NCBI GenBank assembly: GCA_022848835.1
Contig: JAJISG010000102.1
Span: 1-20,357 of the forward strand
From: Thermoplasmatota archaeon
GTDB lineage: Archaea; Thermoplasmatota; Thermoplasmata; RBG-16-68-12; JAJISG01
Length of the DNA stretch: 20,357 nt
Direction of reading: 5' to 3'
Shown in pieces: positions 7,721 through 14,703 of this stretch; positions within the stretch are counted from its first letter, which is position 1, and each line of letters begins with the position of its first letter. The notes below the pieces were generated by a model, which saw only the letters and a program-made list of their open reading frames with translations, made no database searches and had not been told where the DNA came from. The position numbers were made by a program, and so were the translations under genes.

Positions 7721-8178
7721 GGGGCCCGGCATATTCTTCTGCCACCCTAGACCCAGAGCGTGTGAGCACTGCTTCACCCGACCGGCTATAGTAACCGTCG
7801 GTACAGGCCGGTCGCCCAACTTGATTATTCTAGGAACAGAACGACTATGCTGCAAGCCGCATGTCGCAGCCTGCAGTCTCTCGAAACACTTCTGGATCTT
7901 GAAGAAGGAGGTGCTGGTCTTCATCGGTAAGGTAACAGCTCCCATCCTGACGATCTTCGTCATCGGTTATCTACAAAGTGCCCTGTTCATGAGCATCTTC
8001 AGAGCGGGGTGGCATCAGCGGCCCGGACTGTGGGGTTGATGGGGTGATGACGGGTTGGAGAGAGAGATTCGGTCAAGATTTCTGATCTTGCCGCCAGGTG
8101 GGTGGGCTTGTCTGAACACGGGAACCCCCACTCCTGGATGTCTGACTCTGGGACCTTCTTGGGATGAGTGATAGAAAG
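7721..8178. other. About 460 bases without a convincing gene; contains hairpins
   Basis: Between NAC and the SRP RNA promoter I find no recognised protein, tRNA or rRNA. Structure seen: CGACCGGC / GCCGGTCG (7779-7786 and 7807-7814), a perfect eight-base inverted repeat with a 20-base loop; GCTGC / GCAGC and CTGCA / TGCAG nested around 7849-7875; and CAAGAT / ATCTTG (8074-8079 and 8085-8090) with a five-base loop. The first hairpin is about 60 bases after the NAC stop with no T-run, so it could be a terminator or part of an unknown RNA. One short hydrophobic reading frame (7899-8039) is listed separately. The stretch is unusually long compared with the other gaps in this window. Confidence 0.5.
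7899..8039 (+). CDS. Possible 46-residue single-helix membrane peptide (weak)
   Basis: From a TTG the frame reads MKKEVLVFIGKV, then a hydrophobic run through APILTIFVIGYLQSALF and the tail RAGWHQRPGLWG. It would be a small membrane protein with one long helix and a basic start. The codons (GTC, ATC, CTG, AAG) resemble those of nearby genes. Against it: no Shine-Dalgarno sequence precedes the TTG, no clear TATA-like box is at the right distance, and such a short frame can arise by chance. It could also be a remnant of a larger gene. Treat as a hypothesis only. Confidence 0.2.
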   Translation: MKKEVLVFIGKVTAPILTIFVIGYLQSALFMSIFRAGWHQRPGLWG

Positions 8179-8185
8179 TTAAATA
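8179..8185 (+). promoter_or_regulatory. TATA-like box for the SRP RNA gene
   Basis: TTAAATA is centred at 8182, about 26 bases before the inferred 5' end of the SRP RNA at 8208. This matches the expected spacing for an archaeal stable-RNA promoter. Confidence 0.7.
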
Positions 8186-8207
8186 GGCCCCACTTCCATT
8201 CACGTAT

Positions 8208-8518
8208 GCTAGGCTTGGGCGGGGGGCTCGGCGTCCCCTTGTACACCGAAATCGTCGATATGCGGGGCCGACAACTGGGGAAGACGCAATCCGATGGCAG
8301 CCAGTCCAGAGGGCATACATTGACGTCCTGTCCCGTGGGGCCGGAGTTGGTTGGGAAGCTGGCCGGAGGGCCAGGGAACCTTCCTTCACTGTGGGAACCG
8401 GGTCAGGCACGGAAGTGAGCAGCCTCATCACGGGCTACCGACGCTCGCGGGGGTGCGGGACCGAGAAAGCTCCTGGGCAGCTGGAGGCCGATTGGACCGC
8501 CGACCCCAGTGGCCTAGC
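8208..8518 (+). ncRNA. ffs: Archaeal signal recognition particle RNA (7S RNA)
   Basis: This is the RNA core of the SRP, which binds SRP54 and SRP19 and targets ribosomes making membrane proteins. Helix 8 is diagnostic: GTCAGG (8402-8407), CAC-GGAA-GTG (8408-8417, a stem closed by a GGAA tetraloop) and AGCAGC (8418-8423, overlapping the stem end) form the SRP54-binding asymmetric loop. Helix 6 is CTGGCC-GGAG-GGCCAG (8359-8374), a perfect hairpin with the GGAG tetraloop contacted by SRP19. The ends pair: GCTAGGC (8208-8214) with GCCTAGC (8512-8518), the archaeal helix 1, continued by TTGGG with CCCCA. The resulting 311 bases equal the normal archaeal length. The G-rich part at about 8218-8275 would be the Alu-domain helices 2-4. 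Ends are set by pairing and by the TATA-like box. Confidence 0.93.
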
Positions 8519-8524
8519 TTCCCT

Positions 8525-9112
8525 TTACTCATCCTCCTCCAGACGTGTCTGCATTGTCTCCATCACGAGTTCTGAAGCCTTGAATCTCTCCAAGACGAGG
8601 CGAACCAATACCTCCTCCCGTCTGTCGTCCCGCTTCTCTGGAACCCTGTACGCGGGCTCGCTCAAGGGTATCTTGATGCCGGCCTGCAATAGCCTGTTCC
8701 TCGCCTCCTCCCTCTCCTCCTGCTCCACCATCAAGGAGTCATAGCCTCGGGGAAACCCACACTCCCTCACCTCCCTTAGGAACACGGGCCTGCGAAACAG
8801 CCTCTGAAGGACGGAGACGGACAGCCTTGCCGCCTTCCTCTCATCGACTTCCACATCCCTGCAGAACTCCCCGAGCAACTCGTATAGGTTCCTCTCCCTC
8901 CCGCCGGCTACGGTATAAACCTTCGAGGGAGGGATCCTTTTTTCCCGCACATAGCCTAGATCCGCCAAGGCCCTGAGGTATCCTGTCAGCAAGAGGCGAT
9001 GCAGCTTGTAGCCATCCTCCTCCAACGTCCTTGCCAGGCCGCTTATGGAGGTCTCTGACTTCTTCAGGTATGAAAGGAGAAGCTCTCTGAGATTCTTCTC
9101 AGGTACGAACAT
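8525..9112 (-). CDS. Winged-helix DNA-binding protein, unknown function
   Basis: The protein has 195 residues. Residues about 6-68 look like a winged helix-turn-helix: LRELLLSYLKKSE, SISGLARTL, a recognition-helix-like LLLTGYLRALADLGYV, then a wing (REKRIPPSKVYTV). The rest is charged and helical (residues about 75-195) with no motif I recognise, ending METMQTRLEEDE. It is probably a transcription regulator or a small nucleic-acid-binding protein; I cannot name the family. The ATG is preceded by GGGGAGGAA, a strong Shine-Dalgarno sequence, unusual among the leaderless genes around it. It is divergent from the zinc-ribbon gene, and its 3' end lies 6 bases from the end of the SRP RNA, which comes from the opposite direction. 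Confidence 0.75.
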   Translation of the reverse strand: MFVPEKNLRELLLSYLKKSETSISGLARTLEEDGYKLHRLLLTGYLRALADLGYVREKRIPPSKVYTVAGGRERNLYELLGEFCRDVEVDERKAARLSVSVLQRLFRRPVFLREVRECGFPRGYDSLMVEQEEREEARNRLLQAGIKIPLSEPAYRVPEKRDDRREEVLVRLVLERFKASELVMETMQTRLEEDE

Positions 9113-9140
9113 TTCCTCCCCGGCTTGGTAACAGACCTGA

Positions 9141-9150
9141 TAAGGTTAAA
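9141..9150 (-). promoter_or_regulatory. TATA-like box for the winged-helix gene
   Basis: On the minus strand the sequence reads TTTAACCTTA, centred about 34 bases before the ATG at 9112. This leaves room for a short leader containing the GGAGGA Shine-Dalgarno sequence. Confidence 0.45.
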
Positions 9151-9228
9151 GGTTGCGGGTCCATCGCGGACTCCATTCCAGCCGGGCACTGGAGACACTT
9201 TCACATTCGCTCACCTCCCCGATAACCT

Positions 9229-9236
9229 CTTTTATG
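9229..9236 (+). promoter_or_regulatory. TATA-like box for the small zinc-ribbon gene
   Basis: CTTTTATG is centred about 42 bases before the ATG at 9275. A transcript from about 9260 would carry a short leader containing GGGTGGAGG. Confidence 0.45.
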
Positions 9237-9274
9237 CGCCAAAGTCGTGGGATCAACATGATAGGGTGGAGGAT

Positions 9275-9403
9275 ATGATGAGCGCCCGAGGAGGATTGGA
9301 TGTGAGGTCCGGGATGGACCCCTGCCCGGACTGCAATTGGATGCTAGAGAGGGAGGGTAGATGTCTCCTTTGCCGTTCCTGTGGCTACTCCACGTGCCAT
9401 TGA
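9275..9403 (+). CDS. 42-residue zinc-ribbon protein
   Basis: After an ATGATG start preceded by GGTGGAGG (a good Shine-Dalgarno), the frame reads MMSARGGLDVRSGMD and then CPDCNWMLEREGRC, LLCRSCGYSTC. Two CxxC knuckles (CPDC and CRSC), with further cysteines at RC and STC, make a rubredoxin-like zinc ribbon. The pattern, including the GY after the second knuckle, resembles the short C-terminal zinc ribbon of class II ribonucleotide reductases and of several archaeal enzymes, but here it stands alone. The frame is open back to 9125, but that upstream part overlaps the promoter and looks non-coding. It might be a free-standing adaptor or regulator; function is unknown. It sits directly upstream of mcm. 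Confidence 0.6.
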   Translation: MMSARGGLDVRSGMDPCPDCNWMLEREGRCLLCRSCGYSTCH

Positions 9404-9495
9404 AAGCCCCCGAGGGATTAGCGCGGAGGTCTGGCATCTCCACCGGAAATCCCCTTCAAAGGCTGAGAGGATGCACTGGAAAGAGTGGCCCGTTT

Positions 9496-9503
9496 CTTAA
9501 ATA
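9496..9503 (+). promoter_or_regulatory. TATA-like box for mcm
   Basis: CTTAAATA is centred at 9500. A start of transcription near 9527 lies downstream of the ATG at 9516, so translation should begin at the next in-frame ATG, 9540, which has GAGAGGAG a few bases before it. Confidence 0.6.
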
Positions 9504-9539
9504 CCAGGGGCTAAAATGGCGGGCAGAGAGAGGAGTTCG

Positions 9540-12500
9540 ATGCTAAGCTACTCGACCGAGGACCTGATCCTTCACTGGGAGGAGTTTCTTGACGAGGGGG
9601 ACTTTGCTGGTAGGATCACAGCCATCGTCGATGCCTATCCCCAGGAGCGGAGCCTCTACGTGGAGTACTCTGACGTGGAGCGGTTCGACAGCGACCTCGC
9701 CATCTACCTCCTCCGGCACCCGCAGAACGCCATCTACGCTGCCGAACAGGCCGCCAGGCAGTTCATCCCTCCTACGGAAGAGGCGGAGATCCACTTTCGG
9801 GTGAGGGGGATTCCGCGAGACATGAGGGTGGAGATACGGGACCTGCGGGCGAAGCATCTGGGGAGGCTCATCACCGTGGAGGGCCTGGTGAGGAAGGCCA
9901 CCGAGGTCAGGCCGAGGCTCGTGGAGGCCGTCTTCCAGTGCCTCCGTTGCGGGGCCATCATCAAGGAGGTACAGGAGGGGATGGACTTCAGGGAGCCCCT
10001 GGAGTGTTACCAAGATCAGGGCGGCTGCGGCCGCACTCCCGGATCCACCAAGTTCAAGCTGCTAGACGAGGGCTCTCGCTTCGTCGACACGCAGAAGATA
10101 GAGGTCCAGGAGCCGCCGGAGGAGCTTCGAGGGGGAGAGCAGCCTCAGCGCCTGGTCGCCTACGTGGAGGACGACCTGACGGGAGAGGTGTTCCCTGGAG
10201 ACCGGGTCGTCCTGAATGGAGTCCTTCGGAGCGTGCAGAGGGGGCGCTTCCGGGCGAAGTCCACCCTCTTTGATATCTTCAGTGATGTCGTGAGCGTCGA
10301 GATGGAAAAAGTGGAGTACGAGCAAATTGAAATCACGCCTGATGATGCGAAACGAATCGAGGAGGAGGCAGCCAGTGGGGATGTCATCCGAAAAATCGTC
10401 GGCTCGATAGCACCTTCGATTTACGGTCTTGAAGTAGAGAAGGAGGCCCTGGCACTGCAGCTCTTCGGCGGGGTCACGAAGCACCTGCCAGACGGGAGAA
10501 GAATCAGAGGAGACAGTCATATCCTCCTTGTTGGCGATCCTGGCACGGGAAAGAGCGAGCTTCTCGAATATATGGTTCGGCTTTCCCCTCGTGGTATCTA
10601 CGCCTCTGGAAAGGCCAGTACGGCCGCAGGGCTTACCGCAAGTGCCACACGCGACGAATTTGGAGAGGGGCGCTGGACTCTAGAGGCGGGTGCTCTCGTC
10701 CTTGCTGATAAAGGGCTTGCTTGTCTGCATCCCGAATCTGAGGTACTCGTTGACGGTATGCCCGTCCCTGTCGGAACTCTGTTCGACGCTAATCGATCAG
10801 AGAAAGCTCTGTCGGAGGGGCAAGAGGTCGAGATTGCTCCTCTACAGAGGGAAGCCGTTTCCCTCAACCCTCACACATTGACCGTACAGAATGCAGAGGC
10901 AACACTCGTGACGCGCCGCGCGTATCAGGGACCTCTCATACGGGTAACTCTAGATTCCGGCTTTCAACTCAGGTTGACGCCCGATCACCTCGTCCTGGAT
11001 GGGGAGACTTTGCGATGGCGCGAGGCCCGACAACTTCAGAAGGGTGACAGGCTTGTCGCGATGCAGAAGCTCCCTGAGCGGGTCGACCCCGTCTACATCT
11101 TAGATCTGATACCCGCCGATTGGATTGTGCGGCTCTCTCGAGGGGAGAAGAGAGAACTACGCAGAGAGGTGTTCCAGAGGTTCACCGATCAAGACGTTGA
11201 CGAGGCGTCTGGTGTCATTCGCCACTTTCTCAGCAGCGGGAACACCATACCTCTGGCCGAATTCCGTCAGTTGCTTCACTGTCTTGGACTCTATGAGATC
11301 TGGCGAAGACGACCTCTCCCTTACGGCAGGAAGAAGGGGGCCGAAAGACTTCGTGTCAGCAAACTCACAGCGGACCTAGCCTATGTTCTGGGGTTCATCT
11401 ATGGAGACGGCCACGTCAAGGTCACCAAGAAAAGCTCTTCCTTGAGTGCTGCACAATCGGCAGTGCACTTGTCATGTATCCGGAGATTCCTTCTCGCAGC
11501 GCGAGCTTCAACTTCTCACACGTGGGGAATGTCCGAAAGACACATTGACGGTGTCATTCAGGTGATTCGAACGAGTAGTCGGGACTATCAGATGCAGATG
11601 GGCTCGAATCTTCTCGCTTACCTTTACGAATGGGTCACTGGAGATGATCTGGTCAATCTTCTCGCGCTGGATGACGAGTCCCTGCGAGGCTTTGTTGCGG
11701 GCGTCATGGATTCAGATGGATGCATTTCCGTACGTGCAAACAGGAAAGGGGCGTCAGAATACCAGAACATCGTAATCGAGTTCGCGATTTCGTCACGCCG
11801 TCTGTCGAACATGCGGTTTATGTATGCTCTGCGTCGGTTGGACGTCTTCTCGCGGCTCCGGCGTCACCCTGGTGCATTCGGGGTCCAAATCACCTCGCGC
11901 TCTGATGCCAACCGTCTGCTCAACGCAATCTCGCCATTCTCTGAGAGATGCAGGGAGATTCCCAGGTGGAGGAGGAAGATATCGGCGCGTCATGAGGAAG
12001 TACCTGCGATTCCTGTGGCTGAAATCCTGAAGGATGTGCGTCCAAGACCAACCTGGTTGCTACCGGAGATGGTCCACAGTTCGTTCTATGAGTTCAGGAA
12101 CTTGACCCGGCGGCCGTACAAGGAAGGGCTAAACAGGCTTCTACGGCCTTTGGCTCTTTGGACAACGCCAGATCAACAGCGCCGATTAGAAGGGCTCGCA
12201 AGCCAGGACTACGCACTCGATCAGGTTGCCGAAGTTCGAAGGGAGCCTTACGATGGGTACGTCTACGATCTACGAGTCCCTGAATGGGAGAACTTCCTGT
12301 GCGACGGGCTGTGCGTCCATAACTGCATCGACGAGATTGAAAAGATGAGTGAGCAGGACCGGTCGAGTATTCACACAGCGATGGAACAGCAGACCGTGCA
12401 TGTCGCGAAAGCGGGTATCACGGCGACCCTTCAGACGCGTTGCGCGATCTTGGCCGCCGCCAATCCGACCCTAGGGCGCTTTGATGAACAGAAATATATT

Positions 12501-13238
12501 TCGGAGCAGATAAATTTACCGAGTACGCTTCTCTCGCGTTTCGACAGCATCTTTCCGATAATGGATCGGCCCCATGCTCAACATGATAAGGCGATGGCCG
12601 AACACATCCTGAAAGGCCATCTTGTCGGCGAGCAACTGCTTCGAGAAACGGATCCGGCCTCTCAGGGACAGTTCGAAGTAGATGAAGCGTTTCTTCCGTA
12701 TTTTGACCCGACCTTCTTGAGGAAGTATGTCGCGTATGCCAAGCGCATCTACCCTGTCATGACCCCTGAAACGATGCAGATTATCGAGAACAAGTACCTC
12801 GAGATTCGAAAGCAGGGAGAGGTCGAAGGCGGCGCCGTTCCCATCACCCCGCGCCAACTCGAGGCTTTCATCCGCCTCGCTGAAGCCAGCGCTCGTGCCC
12901 GCCTCAGCCCGGAAGTAACGGAAGAGGACGCCAACCGCGCCGTCCGAATCGTCGAGTACTGGCTCCAGAAGGTCACTGGCATCGAAGGCGGGTTCGACAT
13001 AGACATCGTGGCCACGGGCTTGAGTCAGTCCCAGCGGACCCAGATGATTGCCCTGAGGGACATCATTGCAGACCTGTCGGCAAGGGACGGTGTGGCCGAT
13101 CTGAAGGATATCCTTGAACAGGCGGAGGAAAAAGGGATTCCTGCCAGCCGCGTAGAGGCCTGGCTGAAGCGGTGGAGCCAGGAGGGGGAGGTCTATTCGC
13201 CCGCGGCCAAAAAGTGGAAATTGGTGTCCCGGTTCTAG
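9540..13238 (+). CDS. mcm: Replicative DNA helicase MCM, interrupted by an intein
   Basis: MCM forms the hexameric helicase that unwinds DNA at replication forks. The precursor has 1232 residues; removing the 534-residue intein leaves 698, normal for archaeal MCM. An N-terminal domain carries a zinc knuckle (C134, C137, C156, C163). The AAA+ core has Walker A GDPGTGKS (332-339), ASGKASTAAGLTAS, Walker B split as LADKGLA / CIDEIEKM, sensor 1 AANPTLGRFD and the arginine-finger motif LLSRFD. A winged-helix-like C-terminus follows (LKDILEQAEEKGIPASRVEAWLKRWSQEGE). The start is set at 9540, not the in-frame ATG at 9516, because of the TATA-like box at 9496-9503. Arginine codons shift from AGG/CGG-rich to CGA/CGC-rich between about 10300 and 12960, on both sides of the intein. 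It appears functional if splicing occurs. Confidence 0.96.
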   Translation: MLSYSTEDLILHWEEFLDEGDFAGRITAIVDAYPQERSLYVEYSDVERFDSDLAIYLLRHPQNAIYAAEQAARQFIPPTEEAEIHFRVRGIPRDMRVEIRDLRAKHLGRLITVEGLVRKATEVRPRLVEAVFQCLRCGAIIKEVQEGMDFREPLECYQDQGGCGRTPGSTKFKLLDEGSRFVDTQKIEVQEPPEELRGGEQPQRLVAYVEDDLTGEVFPGDRVVLNGVLRSVQRGRFRAKSTLFDIFSDVVSVEMEKVEYEQIEITPDDAKRIEEEAASGDVIRKIVGSIAPSIYGLEVEKEALALQLFGGVTKHLPDGRRIRGDSHILLVGDPGTGKSELLEYMVRLSPRGIYASGKASTAAGLTASATRDEFGEGRWTLEAGALVLADKGLACLHPESEVLVDGMPVPVGTLFDANRSEKALSEGQEVEIAPLQREAVSLNPHTLTVQNAEATLVTRRAYQGPLIRVTLDSGFQLRLTPDHLVLDGETLRWREARQLQKGDRLVAMQKLPERVDPVYILDLIPADWIVRLSRGEKRELRREVFQRFTDQDVDEASGVIRHFLSSGNTIPLAEFRQLLHCLGLYEIWRRRPLPYGRKKGAERLRVSKLTADLAYVLGFIYGDGHVKVTKKSSSLSAAQSAVHLSCIRRFLLAARASTSHTWGMSERHIDGVIQVIRTSSRDYQMQMGSNLLAYLYEWVTGDDLVNLLALDDESLRGFVAGVMDSDGCISVRANRKGASEYQNIVIEFAISSRRLSNMRFMYALRRLDVFSRLRRHPGAFGVQITSRSDANRLLNAISPFSERCREIPRWRRKISARHEEVPAIPVAEILKDVRPRPTWLLPEMVHSSFYEFRNLTRRPYKEGLNRLLRPLALWTTPDQQRRLEGLASQDYALDQVAEVRREPYDGYVYDLRVPEWENFLCDGLCVHNCIDEIEKMSEQDRSSIHTAMEQQTVHVAKAGITATLQTRCAILAAANPTLGRFDEQKYISEQINLPSTLLSRFDSIFPIMDRPHAQHDKAMAEHILKGHLVGEQLLRETDPASQGQFEVDEAFLPYFDPTFLRKYVAYAKRIYPVMTPETMQIIENKYLEIRKQGEVEGGAVPITPRQLEAFIRLAEASARARLSPEVTEEDANRAVRIVEYWLQKVTGIEGGFDIDIVATGLSQSQRTQMIALRDIIADLSARDGVADLKDILEQAEEKGIPASRVEAWLKRWSQEGEVYSPAAKKWKLVSRF
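10722..12323 (+). mobile_element. Intein with LAGLIDADG homing endonuclease, inserted in mcm before Walker B
   Basis: This self-splicing protein element of 534 residues is in frame with MCM. Its first residue is Cys (CLHPESEVLVDG). The TPDH motif of block B is at intein residues 86-89. The last residues are VHN, followed by Cys 1 of the C-extein, so all standard splicing residues are present (N-terminal Cys, block B His, terminal His-Asn, +1 Cys). The two LAGLIDADG-type motifs are VLGFIYGDG (D229) and VAGVMDSDG (D330, D332), both keeping the acidic catalytic residues, so the endonuclease looks intact. The junction restores LADKGLA-CIDEIEKM. The +1 Cys is the cysteine normally found before IDE in MCMs. 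I expect it still splices and homes, or did so recently. No frame break is seen. Confidence 0.96.
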
Positions 13239-13256
13239 AGCTGTGCCACGGTTACC

Positions 13257-13264
13257 TATAAATC
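13257..13264 (+). promoter_or_regulatory. TATA-like box for the DUF424-nmd3 operon
   Basis: TATAAATC is centred 27 bases before the TTG at 13287, which places the transcript start on that codon. It is the best support for the TTG start. Confidence 0.6.
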
Positions 13265-13286
13265 TGCGGCCACTAGTTTACTTCTG

Positions 13287-13580
13287 TTGATAAGGCTTAA
13301 AGTCTACGAACAGGGAAAGGAGGTCCTAGTGGCGGCCTGTGACGCTGGCCTCCTTGGCAAGACCTTCCGAGAGGGCGAGCTCAAGCTCCACGTGAAACCC
13401 GGGTTCTACGATGGCGTCTCCGTAACACGGGAGCAGTTCGTCGCTCACCTTAGAACCGCCACCATCGGAAACTTCGTGGGTGAGGAGACGATATCGGTGC
13501 TGCTGGAGGAGGGTTTCGTTGAGGAATCCGGCATCATGAGGATCGATGGAGTACCCCATGCTCAGTTGGTGGTGATGTGA
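13287..13580 (+). CDS. DUF424 family archaeal protein
   Basis: This 97-residue protein matches the archaeal DUF424 family: IRLKVYEQGKEVLVAACD at the start, a GKTFREGELKLHV strand, an FYDG turn, and ATIGNFVGEETISVL. The role is unknown; in euryarchaea it is often found beside translation or ribosome-assembly genes, which agrees with the neighbour here. The TTG start is chosen from the TATA-like box 27 bases upstream (leaderless), since no ATG or GTG gives a comparable N-terminus. The stop shares four bases (GTGA) with the GTG start of nmd3, so the two genes are translationally coupled. Confidence 0.8.
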   Translation: MIRLKVYEQGKEVLVAACDAGLLGKTFREGELKLHVKPGFYDGVSVTREQFVAHLRTATIGNFVGEETISVLLEEGFVEESGIMRIDGVPHAQLVVM

Positions 13581-14629
13581 AGAGCTTCTGCGTGGAGTGC
13601 GGGAAGGAGGGAGTGGTCTACCGGGGCCTCTGTGAGCGATGTCTCCCCAAGAAGAAGAGTCTCCTGGTGGTGCCCCCCATACTGGAGCTCCATACATGCA
13701 AACACTGCGGGACCTACAAGCTGCCTGGCGGCTGGAAACAATCCTCCTTAGAGGACGGCATCAGCTCCATCGCCTCCAAAGCCGCCGAGCTTCCTCGCGA
13801 CATCCTTCATCATCACCTGAGCCTGAGTTACGCGTATGAGGATGAGAACAGACTCCAGGTTCGGCTGTCTGCTCGACTAGGTCTCCCGGGAATGACTGTG
13901 ACGGAGGAGAGGGGCATAGAGGTCAGACTCAAGACGACCACGTGTCCCCAGTGCTCTAGACAGCAGGGGGAGTACTACGAAGCCATCATCCAGGCCAGGG
14001 CCCAGCAGAGGTCCCTCACGGAGGAAGAGGTGGGAGCGGTTCGTCAGCTCATCTCAGAACGGGTTCACAGGGACCCAGGCCTCTTCATCACCAGGGAGGA
14101 GAGAGTGCACGGCGGTATCAACGTCTATCTGAGCAGCAACCGGGCCGCGAAATCCATCACCCGGGAGCTGAGAAGGAGGCTGGGTGGTCGGCTGTCCTCC
14201 TCCCCGCAGTTACACACGAGAAGGAAGGGAAAGGATGTGTATCGCGTGACCTATCTTCTGAGGCTCCCTGGGCTGGCCGAGGGGGACACCATCGAGTTAC
14301 GCGGAAGGATATATCAGGTCCTCTCTCTCGGGGAGCCAGCCCTCGTGCGGGACCTGCTGGAGGGTGATAACAAGACCCTTGGGTCCCAGGAGTTGCTAAA
14401 AGCCGAGCGGTTAGAGTCTAGAAGCGTTCAAGGAGTGCTCATCTCGGGGACTGAGGAGGAGATGCAGGTCATGGACTCGGAAGGGTATGATGTACACCGT
14501 GTCACCAGGCCACCGAGTCTGGAGCTAGAGGGTGACGAGGTCACGTTGGTGATAACCAGCAAGGGGGTTTTCATAGCTCCGCCCCAGGAGATGGGCAGAC
14601 GAGCGGGATCGCGGTCCCGACGACCCTAG
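13577..14629 (+). CDS. nmd3: Archaeal NMD3 family protein (large ribosomal subunit factor)
   Basis: Eukaryotic NMD3 is the export adaptor of the 60S subunit; archaeal homologues lack export signals and are thought to act in late assembly or quality control of the 50S. The 350 residues show three pairs of zinc-binding cysteines: C5/C8 with C19/C22 (CVECG and LCERC), C41/C44 (HTCKHCG) and C123/C126 (TTCPQC, followed by GEYYEAIIQARA). A beta-rich middle with YLSSNRAAKSI and YRVTYLLRLP matches the family. The GTG start overlaps the DUF424 stop by four bases. The tail is basic (RRAGSRSRRP). The linkage with mcm and radB puts replication and ribosome-assembly genes together. Confidence 0.92.
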   Translation: MKSFCVECGKEGVVYRGLCERCLPKKKSLLVVPPILELHTCKHCGTYKLPGGWKQSSLEDGISSIASKAAELPRDILHHHLSLSYAYEDENRLQVRLSARLGLPGMTVTEERGIEVRLKTTTCPQCSRQQGEYYEAIIQARAQQRSLTEEEVGAVRQLISERVHRDPGLFITREERVHGGINVYLSSNRAAKSITRELRRRLGGRLSSSPQLHTRRKGKDVYRVTYLLRLPGLAEGDTIELRGRIYQVLSLGEPALVRDLLEGDNKTLGSQELLKAERLESRSVQGVLISGTEEEMQVMDSEGYDVHRVTRPPSLELEGDEVTLVITSKGVFIAPPQEMGRRAGSRSRRP

Positions 14630-14673
14630 CGAGGAAGCTAAGACGCAGTTGTGGCCCCCCTCCCGATGCCCTC

Positions 14674-14681
14674 TTATATAT
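14674..14681 (+). promoter_or_regulatory. TATA-like box for radB
   Basis: TTATATAT is centred 26 bases before the GTG at 14704, predicting a leaderless transcript starting on that GTG. Confidence 0.65.
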
Positions 14682-14703
14682 CTGGTGATCCATTCCTCCG
14701 AAA

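Noticed and set aside
7325..7963. Long minus-strand frame opposite NAC
   Set aside because: It is the antisense of NAC, rich in His, Leu and Ser as expected for a shadow, with no domain or ribosome binding site.
8044..8085. Possible C/D box guide RNA (GTGATGA followed 31 bases later by CTGA)
   Set aside because: No D' and C' boxes can be placed, the span is short, and the flanks do not form a terminal stem.
8164..8418. Plus-strand frame through the SRP RNA region
   Set aside because: The sequence is fully explained by SRP RNA helices, and the translation has no protein-like features.
9125..9274. Upstream extension of the small zinc-ribbon protein
   Set aside because: It overlaps the divergent promoter region and has no conserved pattern; a Shine-Dalgarno sequence marks the ATG at 9275.
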